Shown piece by piece: positions 50,548 through 62,735 of a DNA stretch of 64,000 nucleotides. Under the pieces are notes generated by a model. That model had not been told where the DNA came from, made no database searches, and was given only the letters and a program-made list of their open reading frames with translations. The translations under genes were made by a program, and so were the position numbers. This DNA comes from Sindora glabra (taxonomy: Eukaryota; Streptophyta; Magnoliopsida; Fabales; Fabaceae), in contig CM035225.1 in the NCBI GenBank assembly GCA_020226215.1, positions 11,915,868-11,979,867 of the forward strand, in the 5' to 3' direction. Numbering within the stretch: the first letter of the stretch is position 1; every line of letters begins with the position of its first letter.

Positions 50548-50786
50548 GAGTGTGGGTGGATAACAATCGTCGGATCAACAAAGGGTGATCGGATCGCATC
50601 TCGAGGAAATCAGACGGTTGAGATTATTCTGAAGGTCTTGATGAAAAAAGGTGGTAATGTTGGCTTGGCGTGGAGCAATGATGATTGGGCCAACGAAACG
50701 CAATGAAACGCGGTTTCTGTGTTTCTCACGCTTTTGGGTTGTGCTTCTCCACTAAGGTAGAGAATGGGATGCCACATGAATCATAG

Positions 50787-50799
50787 GCGTACACGTGGT
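50787..50799 (-). promoter_or_regulatory. G-box of the first AGP gene
   Basis: GGCGTACACGTGG contains CACGTG at 50,792-50,797, about 335 bases upstream of the ATG. The same CGTACACGTGG occurs about 330 bases upstream of the second AGP gene. G-boxes bind bZIP and bHLH factors. Confidence 0.55.
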
Positions 50800-50899
50800 G
50801 CTGGTCTTTTGAAGTGGAGATATGGGAACCGTCCACGTAACGGGTAATTTGATAGTAACGGTCAAGATGATAGGGACCCACAAATTCAAGAGAACAAAA

Positions 50900-52550
50900 T
50901 GCAAATTGTCAGCATCACGGGGGACCATGTCTCAGCAAATGTTTTTTTAAAAAGAAGTGATTGAAATTCTTTTCACCTTTGTAAGAAATTTACTCTAATC
51001 AATTTTGAAATTTTTAAATAAAATTTTAATTTTATGAGAAATTGATTGTAAGGGTAATTAATCGCCGGACGCTCGGCTACAAAGATTTCGATTCAATCGA
51101 GCTACAAAGAAGGACGAGATTTACATGTAATAATATCAAGATGTAAAAATGTTAGGCATCAAATGTTATGATTTAACTGTATAAATTTATTTGATAATTT
51201 TATATTTGATTAATAATTTATTTCATAATTTTATATTTAATTAATAATTTTTAATTTATATTAATATGAATTTTTTACTTTTTTACATTTGATGTTCTTC
51301 TTTTAATAATATAAATTTTATATTTTATATTCATTATAATCTCATTTTTATTTTAAATTTATAAATGGATTTTAAAATTATTAACTTAATTATTTATAAT
51401 TTTTTATTATTATTCAACATTGAAATAAATATAAATTCTATTTTAAATATTAAAAATTAAGCTTTCTTATTTATGAAAAATAACTTAATAAATGAAAATA
51501 TATATTAAATAAGAATATATGAATTAAATAATATATATTATTTATTTGAACTAAAAATATATATTATATGAATATGATATAAAATAGTTTCTTTTACAAA
51601 TAATAATATCGAAAAGATGATTTTGATATAATCAAATCTACCTTAGTGTTCTTTTTAATAATTTAAAATAAAAAATAATTATTTTATATAACATTCAAAT
51701 ATAAATAGATATGTATGTATAATTAATTACTAACTAATGTTATAAATATAAAATAAATTATATATAATTAATTATTTTAAAATAATTATAATTAATTATT
51801 TTTTATTATTATGCCAAATAAATCCTTCGCATTTATATATGGCTTTTTGGAACAAATTTCAATATTTTTAGCGGAAAAAAATGAAAAAGAAGGGAAGTCT
51901 CAAATTCAATAGATAACTTTGATTTTGTTTTACTCTAATTATGGTGATTTTTGTCACAATAAAAAGAAATAATTTCGGTGATTAGGGGATAATCATAATT
52001 ACAATGACGCGGATTTGATTAATTCCAGTTGTCGCTTTGTCCATTAATGATATTTACCATTAATAGCTTATTGCAACTTGGAAAGTATATGGGCTCAATT
52101 TTAGGTAATTTATATTTCAACTATTACCAATCGTGTCAGGTTTAATAATAGAATAATTTATTAATAAATACGAGTATATAACGTGATTTTATGTTTAACA
52201 TAAATTTCTATAATAATTATTTTTTAAAAAATAATTAATTTTAAATATTTGTAATTAAAAATTCATAATTAAATAGTAAACTATCCTTTGTATTTTAGTT
52301 TTTAAGCATCAATTTTTTCTCATTACAAACGTTTATGTCAGTTATCTTTTAGTAAAATTAAAGATAAATTATACCTTATTCATTTATAATTTTATTTATT
52401 TTCATTTAATTCATTCGTATTTTCAAAAGTTATAATTTACACATATATACTCTCTATCATTAATACATTATTCACCTAATTTTTTTCGAATCCAATTCTT
52501 AACATAAAAATTTATAATAGATGAGTTAAATGAAATTATACAAAATCAAA
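50900..52550. other. AT-rich intergenic sequence
   Basis: Extremely AT-rich between the two AGP genes, with no supported gene. Numerous short A/T palindromes give no definable element. Confidence 0.4.
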
Positions 52551-52557
52551 TGTGGGT

Positions 52558-53462
52558 AATATATAGAGGAGGGATCTATTGATAATAATGTATAAGTCGA
52601 AATGACTTACATTAAATCTGATCTGTTAATCTCATTAAAATTTAAAAAACAAGATTAATTCACTTTAAGACTCTGTTTGTTTCATCGAAAAGTATTTTCG
52701 TAAAATATAGTTATAAAAATGATAGCATAAAGGAAAATATTTTATTTATTTAATGTTAAATATAAAGAATTTAAAAAAAATAATTTTTCCTATTTCAAAA
52801 AGAAATTTATTTTCCTCCATTTTCAAATTTTTAGATATTATTTTTTTTAATCATTAACGTAAATGACATATCATCTTTTTATTAATTTATATACAAATAA
52901 TATTTTCCTACAAAAAATACTTTTAAAAGAAATAAACAAAGCCTAAATCATTTTTACATCGCATGTAATCTACTCCTTCTCACGTAATTAATACATTTGA
53001 TGAAAATTCTTGAATCGTAAAATATTTTAATTTTAATTTAATATTTTTTTACAAAAATAAATTAAAAAATGCATAGAGAGGCGTCTATGAAATTAAAAAG
53101 GAATTAGTTACCTTATTTATAATAATCCATAATTAATGATATATATATTGGGCCATATATAATTAATACAATATATATCATTAACTATGGATTATGTAAA
53201 TAAGGTAACCAATTCTTTTTTAATTTCATAGATGTCTTCCTATGCATTTTTTTAATTTATTTTTGTAAAGAAAATGTTAAATTAAAATTGAAATATCTTT
53301 ACGATTTAAATTTTTTCATTTAATACATTAATTACATGAAAGAGAGCAGATTACATACGAAATAAAAATAATTTAAAGTAAATTAATTTTATTTTTTAAA
53401 TTTTAATGGGATTAATGAATCAAATTTTATGTAAGTTATTTCGATCCATCCTCGATATATTA
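52558..53462. mobile_element. Large fold-back element with a MITE inserted in its left arm
   Basis: The left arm 52,558-53,150 and the right arm 53,169-53,462 are inverted-complementary over about 290 bases, with an 18-base loop. Landmarks are CCATAATTAATGATATATAT facing ATATATATCATTAACTATGG and ATGCATAGAGAGGCGTCTAT facing ATAGATGTCTTCCTATGCAT. The left arm is longer because of a 275-base MITE (52,669-52,943) and a further insertion of about 20 bases near 52,580-52,600. Without these the element is about 610 bases. A transcript would form a very long hairpin. Confidence 0.85.
52669..52943. mobile_element. Tourist-like (PIF/Harbinger) MITE nested in a fold-back arm
   Basis: The termini GACTCTGTTTGTTT and, inverted, GGCTTTGTTTATTT are flanked by TAA on both sides (52,666-52,668 and 52,944-52,946), the 3-base duplication of PIF/Harbinger elements. 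The opposite arm of the host fold-back shows the uninterrupted sequence (CTTTAAATNATTTTT when reversed), which confirms the insertion point exactly. A relative of this MITE lies at 61,402-61,786. Confidence 0.85.
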
Positions 53463-55240
53463 GTCTTCTCTCTGTATTTTAACAACACACTTTAAGGGAG
53501 GAAAAATCTATTACAATACACTATATATATATGAAAAATTAATTAAAATTTTTCATGATTGTAAATAACAAAATTTGTATATATATTTTATTATTAATAA
53601 TTTTATAAAGTATATGATAATAACATAATTTAAAGAGATAAAATTAATATAAAATTTTTAATTTCATTGAGAATTTTAAAACTTAATTTATATAAATATA
53701 AAAAATTATCACTTTTTTTAAATTCACTTAACGTACTTGCTATTGGATATTGGATTAAAAATCTGATAAAAGAGTTTAAATATTGAACAAAGTCTTAACG
53801 TTAAAAAAAATATAAGTGAACAAATTATAACATTTAAAAATACAAATGAATTAAATAAAAATCAACAATACTATAAATCTGTAAAGTGTAATTATTTTTA
53901 AAATTAAAATATTGAATATTTTTATCATTAAATTATATTTTTATGCATCAAAATTTGTTTTAAATTTTAATTCTCTTATTTTAAAATTTGAAAAGAAATA
54001 ATCCAATAATAACTTCCTAAAACATGAAATTCTTTATAATATCATTTAAAAATTAATTATTATTAAAATTTATAAAGAAATATAAAAAAATTATATACTA
54101 TACTTAATTAATAATTACTTATATTTTCGTGGCTTTACCATTGCAAATGGCTTAAAGTTCTTTCTTTTCCTCGGTCCCGTCCGGTTAATAGGTAGGGCGT
54201 CGGAGAGGCCCCACCGATGCAAAAGTAGAAAAGGGAAACTAGTTTCGTAATGATGAATCTTTTTTTTAACAGGGAAATGGCCTTGCAGTGTGCTAGCAGT
54301 CCACTTTAGTCACATGAACTTTGCTTCTGGACTGGACCAGACTGTGTTTCACGGTACAACATTAATTAAATTGAAGTAAACCCAAAAATCACAAAGCGAC
54401 AAAAATTTCTTTTTTTTTTTTTTGGGTAAAAAAAGCGACAAAAATTTCTCCCACCGTTATTGTCAATTTAGTATTTAGAAAAGTTACGCACTGAGCCCAT
54501 TCAGGTGAATTTTGATATTTTATCAAGCATAAATTATGTTGTAAATTATAAAACTAAATATTTTTTATTTTAAATTAAATATAATCGATTTAATTCATAG
54601 AAACCCACCGTATATGTAATATCTTTCAATAAAGAAAAACTGCAACAAAACACAGCATTTCAAATTTTTAGGGTCCCAGGCCGAAAGCAAATTCAATCTT
54701 CTTCTCAACGATTAGCATCCCAGTCTGAGAGTAAAATACCAGTCTAAATTTAAAGAACACTTTATTTGATGTCAACACGACAAAATTTCTAAAGGAACAT
54801 CCGAAAATATTGGAACGATATCAACGCAGTAAAGATAAGGATTTTATATGCAATCATTAACCAAAAAAAAAATTATATCAACGAAAATTAAATATTTGTT
54901 CGTATTTTGCGTTCATAATTGCATTCCAGCTTCAGATATTCAAAATAAAGTTTATATTATAATATTAATAATATTGAGCATTTATTGTGATAATTATGTA
55001 AAAAAAATAAGAAAGTTGTGCGTCCCGATAAATACAAGCAAAAATAAAAATGGACAAAAAAAGTCGCGAACACAAAATAGAATTAAATTCGACAAAAATG
55101 GCATATGTTATAAAGATACTATATCATTCGTCAGAATAATAAATAGAATACACAAAATAATCAGATGTATGACTGATGAATGAATGATGAATGCTCAAAG
55201 CCACTGCTAACTATAATTAAAAATTAAAAATAATAATAAA
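53463..55240. other. Intergenic region and 3' flank of the second AGP gene
   Basis: AT-rich. A GC-balanced patch at about 54,140-54,350 (GGTCCCGTCCGGTTAATAGG, GGCGTCGGAGAGGCCCCACC) has no recognisable frame. The plus-strand frame at 54,848-55,183 (111 codons) overlaps what is probably the 3' untranslated region of the AGP gene and shows no domain. Confidence 0.4.
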
Positions 55241-55254
55241 ATCCATCAATCTCT

Positions 55255-55665
55255 CTACATCAACAGAGCCGCAGACAAGATAACAACAGCAGCACATCCG
55301 GTCACGGTGAATCTGTTCAATACAGCACCGTTTGCGCTGGGTGCGGGTGCTCCAGTTGGCGGACCGGAAATTGTTGAGGGAAGAGGAGAGGGAGAACTGG
55401 CAGGAGATCCAGAGGTAGAAGGAGTAGGAGATGGAGGCGAGTTCACGCTGACGGGAGATGGTGAAGGACCGCTCTGCACTGGAGTCTTCGATGAGGGAGG
55501 AGAGGCGAGCGGTGACTGCGATGGAGACGGAGAAGCAGCCTTTCGTGGAGACGAGATCGGAGATTTGGTGGGAGAGGCACCCGGAGAAGAGGCTGGAGGC
55601 TGAGCAAAAGTGGCGCTGACGAACAATACAGCCACAAGCATCAACACAACACCAGAACGTGCCAT
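55255..55665 (-). CDS. Classical arabinogalactan protein (AGP), tandem paralogue
   Basis: A 136-residue classical AGP. The signal peptide (residues 1-21, ending VSATFA) is followed by QPPASSPGASP. The Pro/Ser-rich region has a few Lys residues (TKSP, PRKAASP) and many SP repeats. The C-terminal block TISGPPTGAPAPSANGAV precedes a hydrophobic tail (VTGCAAVVILSAALLM) that is a GPI-anchor signal. The C-terminal block closely matches TISAPPTEGPAPAANGAV in the gene at 50,068-50,457. Both genes point the same way about 5 kb apart, so they arose by tandem duplication. The start Met is the first in frame after the TATA box. A longer minus-strand frame at 55,217-55,843 and the plus-strand frame are GC-rich shadows. 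Confidence 0.93.
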   Translation of the reverse strand: MARSGVVLMLVAVLFVSATFAQPPASSPGASPTKSPISSPRKAASPSPSQSPLASPPSSKTPVQSGPSPSPVSVNSPPSPTPSTSGSPASSPSPLPSTISGPPTGAPAPSANGAVLNRFTVTGCAAVVILSAALLM

Positions 55666-55783
55666 TATAGAGAGAGAAAAAATCTAGAGAGAGATAATCG
55701 AAGTTAAGCGGTGCAGAGGGTGCGTCTGTAGATATCAGGAGAAAGCTCTGTGAGTTGTGAGAACAATAAGCGTAGAGGATGGG

Positions 55784-55793
55784 GTATTTATAG
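55784..55793 (-). promoter_or_regulatory. TATA box of the second AGP gene
   Basis: CCTATAAATACC on the minus strand, about 120 bases upstream of the ATG at 55,665. Confidence 0.65.
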
Positions 55794-55990
55794 GACGGTA
55801 AACCGCGTGAGTGGTTATCAGCCGTTGATATGGGGAGTGACAATCACGCCGATCAGAAGGAAGATGGACGGTGGAGATTCTTTACAGTGAGTGTGAATGC
55901 AAAGAGAGACTGACACACACGCGAAGTAACCTGGGAGTGCAAGCTGGTTGGTGCAAAGGCGGTAAAGCACAGCTGTATGATAATCTGGAG

Positions 55991-56001
55991 CGTACACGTG
56001 G
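55991..56001 (-). promoter_or_regulatory. G-box of the second AGP gene
   Basis: CGTACACGTGG with CACGTG at 55,995-56,000, about 330 bases upstream of the ATG. Sequence and distance match the first AGP gene. Confidence 0.55.
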
Positions 56002-56279
56002 AATGCGGTTCGAGGGGTTTAAGGAATATGAACCGTAGGATGGGAGGGTGGTTTGGTGGTCCGGAGCCGTAACGGTCGAATGTGGAAAGCGGAAAAAATA
56101 GAGTTGAAGAAGCTGGCATTAGGCGGCTGGATCGGAAATAGTCCATGAGGCGACATGGGACCACGTCCTCGTGGCTAAAGTGTCATTGTCTACTAGCCGT
56201 TGAACGGAAAACTTCGAAGAAAGAAGCAGACAAAAGAAGCTACCAGAAAGTACGACAAACCTGATTTTTTTCCCCAAAA

Positions 56280-56575
56280 AAAACCTAGATTAATATTTTA
56301 ATACGGCCAAAAAAACACTGCACTAAAAATTTATTTCGGTTTTGATCAATTTTTTATTAATTTTATTTCTACTTATAAATTTAATTTTTATAAAATTAAA
56401 AATCTTATTGTTCTTTTGTATACCTATATAGAAGAATTAAAATTTAAATATTTTTAATTTTATAGAAATTAATTTGATACAAACTTTTAATTAAGAATAA
56501 AATTAACAAAAATTTGATATTGCATAAATCAAAATAAATTTTTAATCTAAACACTATATATAATTTAATTAATTT
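56280..56575. other. AT-rich spacer upstream of the second AGP promoter
   Basis: No gene or clear repeat structure recognised. Confidence 0.35.
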
Positions 56576-56579
56576 AGAG

Positions 56580-57985
56580 TAAATTACAATATTGATAGTG
56601 ATATCACATTGGTATTTAGGATAATTTATATTGACCTTCCTTAAAATTTTATTTAATTATGTTTGATATCCTTTTTTTAAATTATATACTTCCACCCCTA
56701 ATCATTTTTCTACCTAGGGTAGGTAATAAGTTGAGTTGAGCTTAAATGTACTTAATTCAGGCTTAACTTAATTTAATATTGTTCAATTCATAACTTATTT
56801 TAAATTCTATTTAAACCAAACTTTTTTGTTGAAACTTAATTCAAATTGAATTCACAATTAACTCAACTCAATTTGATAAACTTGAATTAGTGTTCCAAAA
56901 ATTAAATTGGATCAAATGATTCAATGAGAAAATTTGTGAACTAAACATATATCTAATCCAAATTATCATTAAAATTAAAAGTTTTTTAAATCATATAAAA
57001 AAGTTTTAAGCTAACATTAAATTGACTAATAGGTATGAATCCATTATTGTCTCATAATTCCTACAACTTCAAATTTTTGCATTATCACTTCTATTTTATT
57101 GTAAAAATATTTACATTCACCCTTTATAAGGTTCAATACATGCTTTTGTTTGAAAAATTTTTACACCTTTCTATTTTCTTTTAAATGTTGTTCTTAAATT
57201 ACATTTACCTTAATCACACAACTAATTATAAATTAAGAATGATATATAATGTCCATAATTAACTTCATTTATTATTCTATTTTAACTATAATTCAAATTC
57301 AAATTCAAATATAAACATTACATAACAATTATTATTATTATTGTTATTATTATTTTCATAACAAATATTTAATTTAAAATATATATTACAAAAGGATTTC
57401 TAGTATGTGTGTATATATATATATATACACACATATTGATTAATTTTAAATTACATATATTATTTAAGCTCATTCATGCTATAATCGAGTTGAATATTTT
57501 TTTAAGTTTAAACTTTGCTTATTTAATATATGAACCAATTTATTCAACTCTTATATCATTTATTTAATTTATAAGCTTAACTTATAAAACTAAAAGTCGA
57601 ACTAAGCTTCAAGTGTCTTATAATCTAATTCGATTCATTGTCAGTCTTATTTCTACTATTATAAAATATAATAATATCCATTTTCTAATGTTCTCCATAA
57701 TGACTAAAAACTCATTTTCTTATATTTTTATTTATAACTCTACCATTTTTTTAAGAAATTGCAAACCTAATATGTTTTTATTCTTTGATAAAAAGGCATA
57801 TTTGTATATAAAAATATAAAAAATTATCTAGTTATTAGAAATAATATTAAGAAAGGAATTATAGTTAAAAAAAGTTGAAATCATTATATTACATAATAAC
57901 AAAAAATGATTAGAGTTGGAAGTATATAATTTAAAAAATTAAGGATCAAATATAATTGGATTAGCAATGATCAATGTAACTTTTC
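56580..57985. mobile_element. Fold-back MITE split by a nested insertion
   Basis: The left arm at about 56,580-56,714 (TTTTTAAATTATATACTTCC then ACCCCTAATCATTTTT) is inverted-complementary to the right arm at about 57,900-57,985 (AAAAAATGATTAGAGTTGGA then AGTATATAATTTAAAAAATT). About 1.2 kb between the arms is unrelated. It begins with GGGTAGGTAATAAGTTGAGT and contains AAGCTTAACTT-type motifs like those of hAT MITEs such as 7,236-7,791. It also holds an (ATT)n run at about 57,328-57,352 and a palindromic TGTGTATATATATATATACACACA at about 57,408. Confidence 0.6.
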
Positions 57986-57989
57986 CAAA

Positions 57990-59700
57990 TGTTTAAATAT
58001 ATTTTGAGATTAATTAATATCAATTTTCTAACTTTTACACCAATTTAATATTATCATTACTTCTTCTACCAAAATCAATCATATACATGACATTTTAATA
58101 TATTTGGGTTGGCACAAAAGTTAAATTTCATTGCAAAATTGCCATTAGAAATTTCAAATAGCAATTTATTTGAAATTTGGAAATTTTCAATTTGTTTCTT
58201 GAATAAATTCATAAATTATAAATCCTTGATTTTTCAATTTTTATAATAATATTATATATATCAAAAATAAGATTTGAAATTAAACTTCAAATAAAATTAA
58301 TAGTTATCATTAAATACAAGAAATTAGAGAAAATTGTAAAGCTAAATCATATAAAAAATTCAAAACTTAATTTTGGATTCTATTTTTGATACCTATAGTA
58401 TTTTTATATTTTTTATGAACTATAAAGTTAGTTTATGTTATCTTTTTAAATAATGAGCATATTAGGATGAAACAAACTTGTTCAAGTGAAAATGACTCTT
58501 CGTAAAAAAATAAATGGAATCAAATTATTGTAAAATTTTTAAAATTAATTATAAATTGATGTTAAAATTTTATTTTCATATTATTTTGATATATTTTGAA
58601 TTTTCATATGCTATTTTAATAGCTTACTATTTAATTATTATCATTAAAGTTTGTTTGATATAATGATAAAATAATTAATTATACATAACCTATTGTTGTT
58701 TAGATCATGGACAAAATAATCGCCTTTTATAATTAAATTACTAAAAAGGATAATAAGATTCTCTTGATTGTATCAAAATCACTTGTTTTTTTATCTTTTT
58801 ATATTATCTTCTATAAAAGAAAGAATTTATATAATATTATTTAACATATTTTCTTAATCCAAATAAATGATATATATTATTTAAATTATGCATATTTTTA
58901 TTTAATTTATATTCTAAGTTATTTAAATTATTTTTATACATAAGAAAGTTCAATTTTTTAAAGTTAGAATAGGATTTATATTTGTTTTGATATTTACAAA
59001 TTTAAAAGAAATTACAAATAATTATATTATAAAATCTGAAAAAATATTCTTAAATTTAAAATAAAAAGGGTTGATATGATTACAAAATTAAAAAAAAAAT
59101 TCTACAATCATGATTAAAAAATAAATTACTATAAGTAGTTTATTTTCTAATCCTAATTATTAAGGAAATGCTATAGTACACAATTGATGCAAAACATTAT
59201 CAAATTTGACTATATATTAAATATATTTATTTTAAAAATCAAATATAGCATATTACAAGATAATATATCACAATCAAATTTATGCAAATAATTTCATTCC
59301 TTCATATAATAATTCATAGATGAAATTGTCTGTATCAATTTGTACAGAAAGATAAAAGTATCTGTACGGATCATTATTTATGGATGAAATTGTAATTTTA
59401 TATAATCTAAAATTATTTTATAAGTATCTTATAATTTTAGAGATAAAATTGTTAATTTTATTTATAATTAAACATTATAATAATTAATTATATAACTTAT
59501 AATAGCTTATTGTGAACCAACAAAAGTTGGTGTGAGTAAAAAAGGTGAGCATTTTACACAAAATGTCTTTGATTTTATCCAAATTTATTTATGGAGAAAA
59601 TTCAGTTAGAAGAGATTCCCTTTCAGCATCTAATAATACTTTAGGAAATTAGTTTCTCACCCGTTGGGTGGGGGAATACTTTGGTACAAACAAAAAAAAA
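57990..59700. other. AT-rich intergenic sequence
   Basis: No supported gene on either strand and no repeat with definable ends. Confidence 0.4.
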
Positions 59701-59701
59701 A

Positions 59702-60274
59702 GAGAAAAATATAAAATTCCCCGCTTCAACTTTAAACTAATTAGATTTTACTTTTTTTAATTTTAGAATAATTGAATATTACTTCCTTTGACTTTAAAAA
59801 TTTAAAAACTATTCCCTTAAACTTCAATAAACTTGGATTTAACACTCATTATTAAATTAATTAATGATTTTATCAATTAATATAGGTTTTTTTCATAAAC
59901 TTTTTAATAATAATCACATATTATAGTATATTGATTTATTTCATATTTTTTCATATATAATTTCATAATTCATTTTTTATTGTTTAAATCAAACTCCATA
60001 TATCTATTTTAATTCTTATTAATTATAGAATATAGAAACTATTTGTAGAAAAAAAATGATAAGATAAATTTATATATTATAATATTATTATTTTTGTTTA
60101 AAAATATCATAAAAAATAATATAATTTGATAAAATAATAAATTAAGTTGATGATAGATGTTAATTTAAATTTTGCATAATTTAAAAGAATGATTTCAAAA
60201 TTTTCAAATTTTCAAAATGTAAAATTCAATCACATCAAAATTAAAGGTAGTATTTTATATTTTTCTAAAAAAAA
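59702..60274. mobile_element. Fold-back MITE, second copy of the 48.2 kb family
   Basis: The left arm (GAAAAATATAAAATTCC, TTAGATTTTAC, AAAAATTTAAAAACTATTCC) mirrors the right arm (AGGTAGTATTTTATATTTTT when read forward). The interior shares TTGATAAAATAATAAATTAA with 48,176-48,710. Non-coding. Confidence 0.7.
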
Positions 60275-61400
60275 TAATAGTTCATCATGATTTGTAATTA
60301 TTATATCAAACAATTTTTTTTTAGAATCTTCAATATTTGATAACCTCATTAAGCCTTAATTAGTCTAAAGTCAAACTAGATTAAATTCTGATTAAAGGAA
60401 AACTATTTCAACACTCAGGTAGCATTTAGTTCGCGGAATGTTTTTAATATTCCTGGGAATATTTTTAAAAAATATTATATTTTCATGTTTGATTCAAAAT
60501 TTAAAAAAAAATGCATGAGAATGTCATATTCCTGATAATCTTTGTGATCCAACATTCTCCTAAAATATTCTCATAAAGGAAGGTGGATATATCAATTTTT
60601 CATATAATGAGAATGTGATATTAAAATATTCTTGTTAATATTCTTGTTAATATTCTCAAGAAAATTTATAATGAACCCAATATAGGAATGTTATATTCTT
60701 ATTAATTAAATTCTTAAAAATTATATTCTAAAAAATATACACTTTCTTGAGAATGTAAAATTTCATAAACCAAAGCCATCAATCTTTTTAACTACAAAAA
60801 TTTTTGAATTCAAAATCTTATTTAAAACATATTAGATTCAAACCATTTGTACCACCCATTATTGTTGGTTACATATCAAACACTTTATATTCAAGTAGAT
60901 TCTATGGTACCTCTATGAATTTAGTATCTAGAGGAGTGGTAAAACACAAACCATTAAATAAAATTATCAATTTTATTAAAAATTTTTATAATCTCATAAA
61001 ATAATTTATATTTTACCACACCCTAGGTATCAAATCCACAATAGTGCCATAAAATTCACCTTATATTCAAGATTTCCTCGGAGCCACGTGTTTGATGATC
61101 ATTGTACTGACATGCAAGATAAATATAAGTGCAGAATGTGAAAAAGCTAGACGCAGTCAATTTTTTCAAAATTTAAATTTTCAATTATCTTTCGAGCAAA
61201 ATCATAAATTCAGTTTTTTTTTTCAATTTTACACTTTCATATTCATAAATTCTCGTATAAAACATTATAAAAAAATTCATATTAACTTTTGATGTCATTC
61301 TATTCCAATTTGGGAATAAATTAAAGGATTTAAATTAAAATAAAGCAAAACGAAAATTTTCTTCAAAAAATTAGGAATATGGGGTTCTCTTTTGAATTTA
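60275..61400. other. AT-rich intergenic sequence
   Basis: No supported gene. Repeated GAGAATGT / ATATTCTC motifs between about 60,420 and 60,760 suggest another decayed fold-back, but I cannot set its ends. Confidence 0.35.
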
Positions 61401-61401
61401 A

Positions 61402-61786
61402 GTTTTGTTTGTATTATCAGAAAGTTTTTTTTATAAAATATAATTATAACATATTAAAAATATTTTATTCATTTAATATTAAATATGAAAATTTTAAGAA
61501 ATAATTTTTTCTATTTCAAAAAAATTATTTTACTGAGAGTTCAAGTGACACTAATATTTTTTAAAAGTTTTGTATCTTCCACTATATTTAAGATTTGATT
61601 CCTAATCCTTATATGTATACACCTAATAATTTAATTACTTCTCTATTTATAAAAAAAAAAGAAATTATTTTTCCCTACAACCATACTTCTAGGTATCATA
61701 TTTTAACCATAAAAGTAAATAATATATTACTCATTTATTAATAGACATAATATTTTTAATAAAAAAACACTTTCTAATGAAATAAT
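61402..61786. mobile_element. Tourist-like MITE carrying a SINE
   Basis: Sequence on both sides of the SINE aligns with the MITE at 52,669-52,943, for example TTTGTTTGTATTATC, TATTTAATGTTAAATAT-like and TTTTTCCCTACA landmarks. The right terminal region, inverted, reads CCTTATTATTTCATTAGAAA. Its integrity is broken by the SINE at 61,532-61,661. Confidence 0.65.
61532..61661 (+). mobile_element. tRNA-derived SINE with target duplication
   Basis: A 130-base insertion flanked by AAATTATTTT at 61,522-61,531 and again at 61,662-61,671. It starts with GAGAGTTCAAGTGACACTAA, which resembles a tRNA A box. It has a B-box-like AAGATTTGATTCC in the middle and ends in TTTATAAAAAAAAAAG, a poly-A tail. A truncated relative is at 38,270-38,375. 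No coding capacity: SINEs are copied by LINE enzymes. Confidence 0.7.
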
Positions 61787-61789
61787 AAG

Positions 61790-62480
61790 GAATCTTAATT
61801 TTAATTGATTTCAATCCGAAGGATTAATAATCGGTGAAATTTGAGAGATTCCTGAAAGTTACTAATTTTATATTATACAATCAAAATTAGAATGTTGTGT
61901 CTGTAATATTTTAGGTTTCCTTAGATAATTTTTTAAATAATAAAATTGATATTTTAAAATTGGAAGATCAATTTCGACTATTTCTTAGTTTAAAATTATT
62001 AGAAACATATTTAAATAAATTTTATTTTATGTTAAAATATGCGATAACTGACATTTCATATCATTTTTTAAATTGGTCACTAAATTGAATACTACTTGCT
62101 AAAATTATATATTCTTATGCATTTTAATAATTTTTTAAATTTTAGCATCAGGCACAGAAATTTTTTTTAATGTCAAGTTATAATATGTAATTCAATTAAA
62201 AATATTTTTAAAAATATATATTATTATGTTGATTTTGTTGGTGGTGCCGCCAGCAGCAGTTTTGCCTTTAGAACTTTTCTCTTTTCATTCTCCTTAAAAA
62301 TTTTGTCAAATTTTTTTAAAAAAAATATCTTCCCTAAAAATTTGGCTTGTTATTAAAAAAGGTTATCATTAGAAGAAAAGAAATTAAAAATGGATAATGT
62401 CAAAAGACTGACTAGTCAACATAATTAATGGCGGATAACATTAAATGGTTGTCTGTTCAATAATGCTCAATATAAACAAG
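61790..62480. other. AT-rich intergenic sequence
   Basis: No supported gene. A short GC patch at 62,235-62,270 has no frame of note. Confidence 0.35.
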
Positions 62481-62485
62481 GGAAA

Positions 62486-62735
62486 TGTTAGTAACAGCCT
62501 GCAGAGTTGTTACGAAATATTAAATGCATCTTCTTAATTAATAAAATTAAATATTTTATTTTTATTTTTAATAATATAATAAATAATAATATATTTAATA
62601 ATAAAATCATATATAATAATTTATTTCTATTTTAATAAAGTATTCAATATATTATTATTTATTATATTATTAAAAATAAAAAATGAAACATTTAATATAA
62701 TTAATTTGAGATATACATTTAATGTTTAACAACAG
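62486..62735. mobile_element. Fold-back MITE, first of an adjacent pair
   Basis: The left end AACAGCCTGCAGAGTTGTTA, with ATTAAATGCATC following, is mirrored at the right by ATACATTTAATGTTTAACAA. The AT-rich arms (TTTTTATTTTTAATAATATA facing its complement) pair over most of the element. Confidence 0.6.

Noticed and set aside
50023..50599. Several plus- and minus-strand frames of 91-154 codons over the AGP gene
   Set aside because: They are shadows of the GC-rich AGP coding region. Only the minus-strand frame starting at 50,457 has a signal peptide and GPI signal.
54848..55183. Plus-strand open frame of 111 codons next to the second AGP gene
   Set aside because: It overlaps the probable 3' untranslated region of the AGP gene, is Ile/Lys/Asn-rich, and has no recognisable domain.
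55217..56164. Long minus-strand frames and a plus-strand frame across the second AGP gene and its promoter
   Set aside because: Out-of-frame shadows of the AGP gene. The 55,853-56,164 frame lies in the promoter and covers the G-box.
57404..57435. Palindromic TG/TA/CA microsatellite
   Set aside because: Common simple repeat capable of cruciform folding but with no sign of function.
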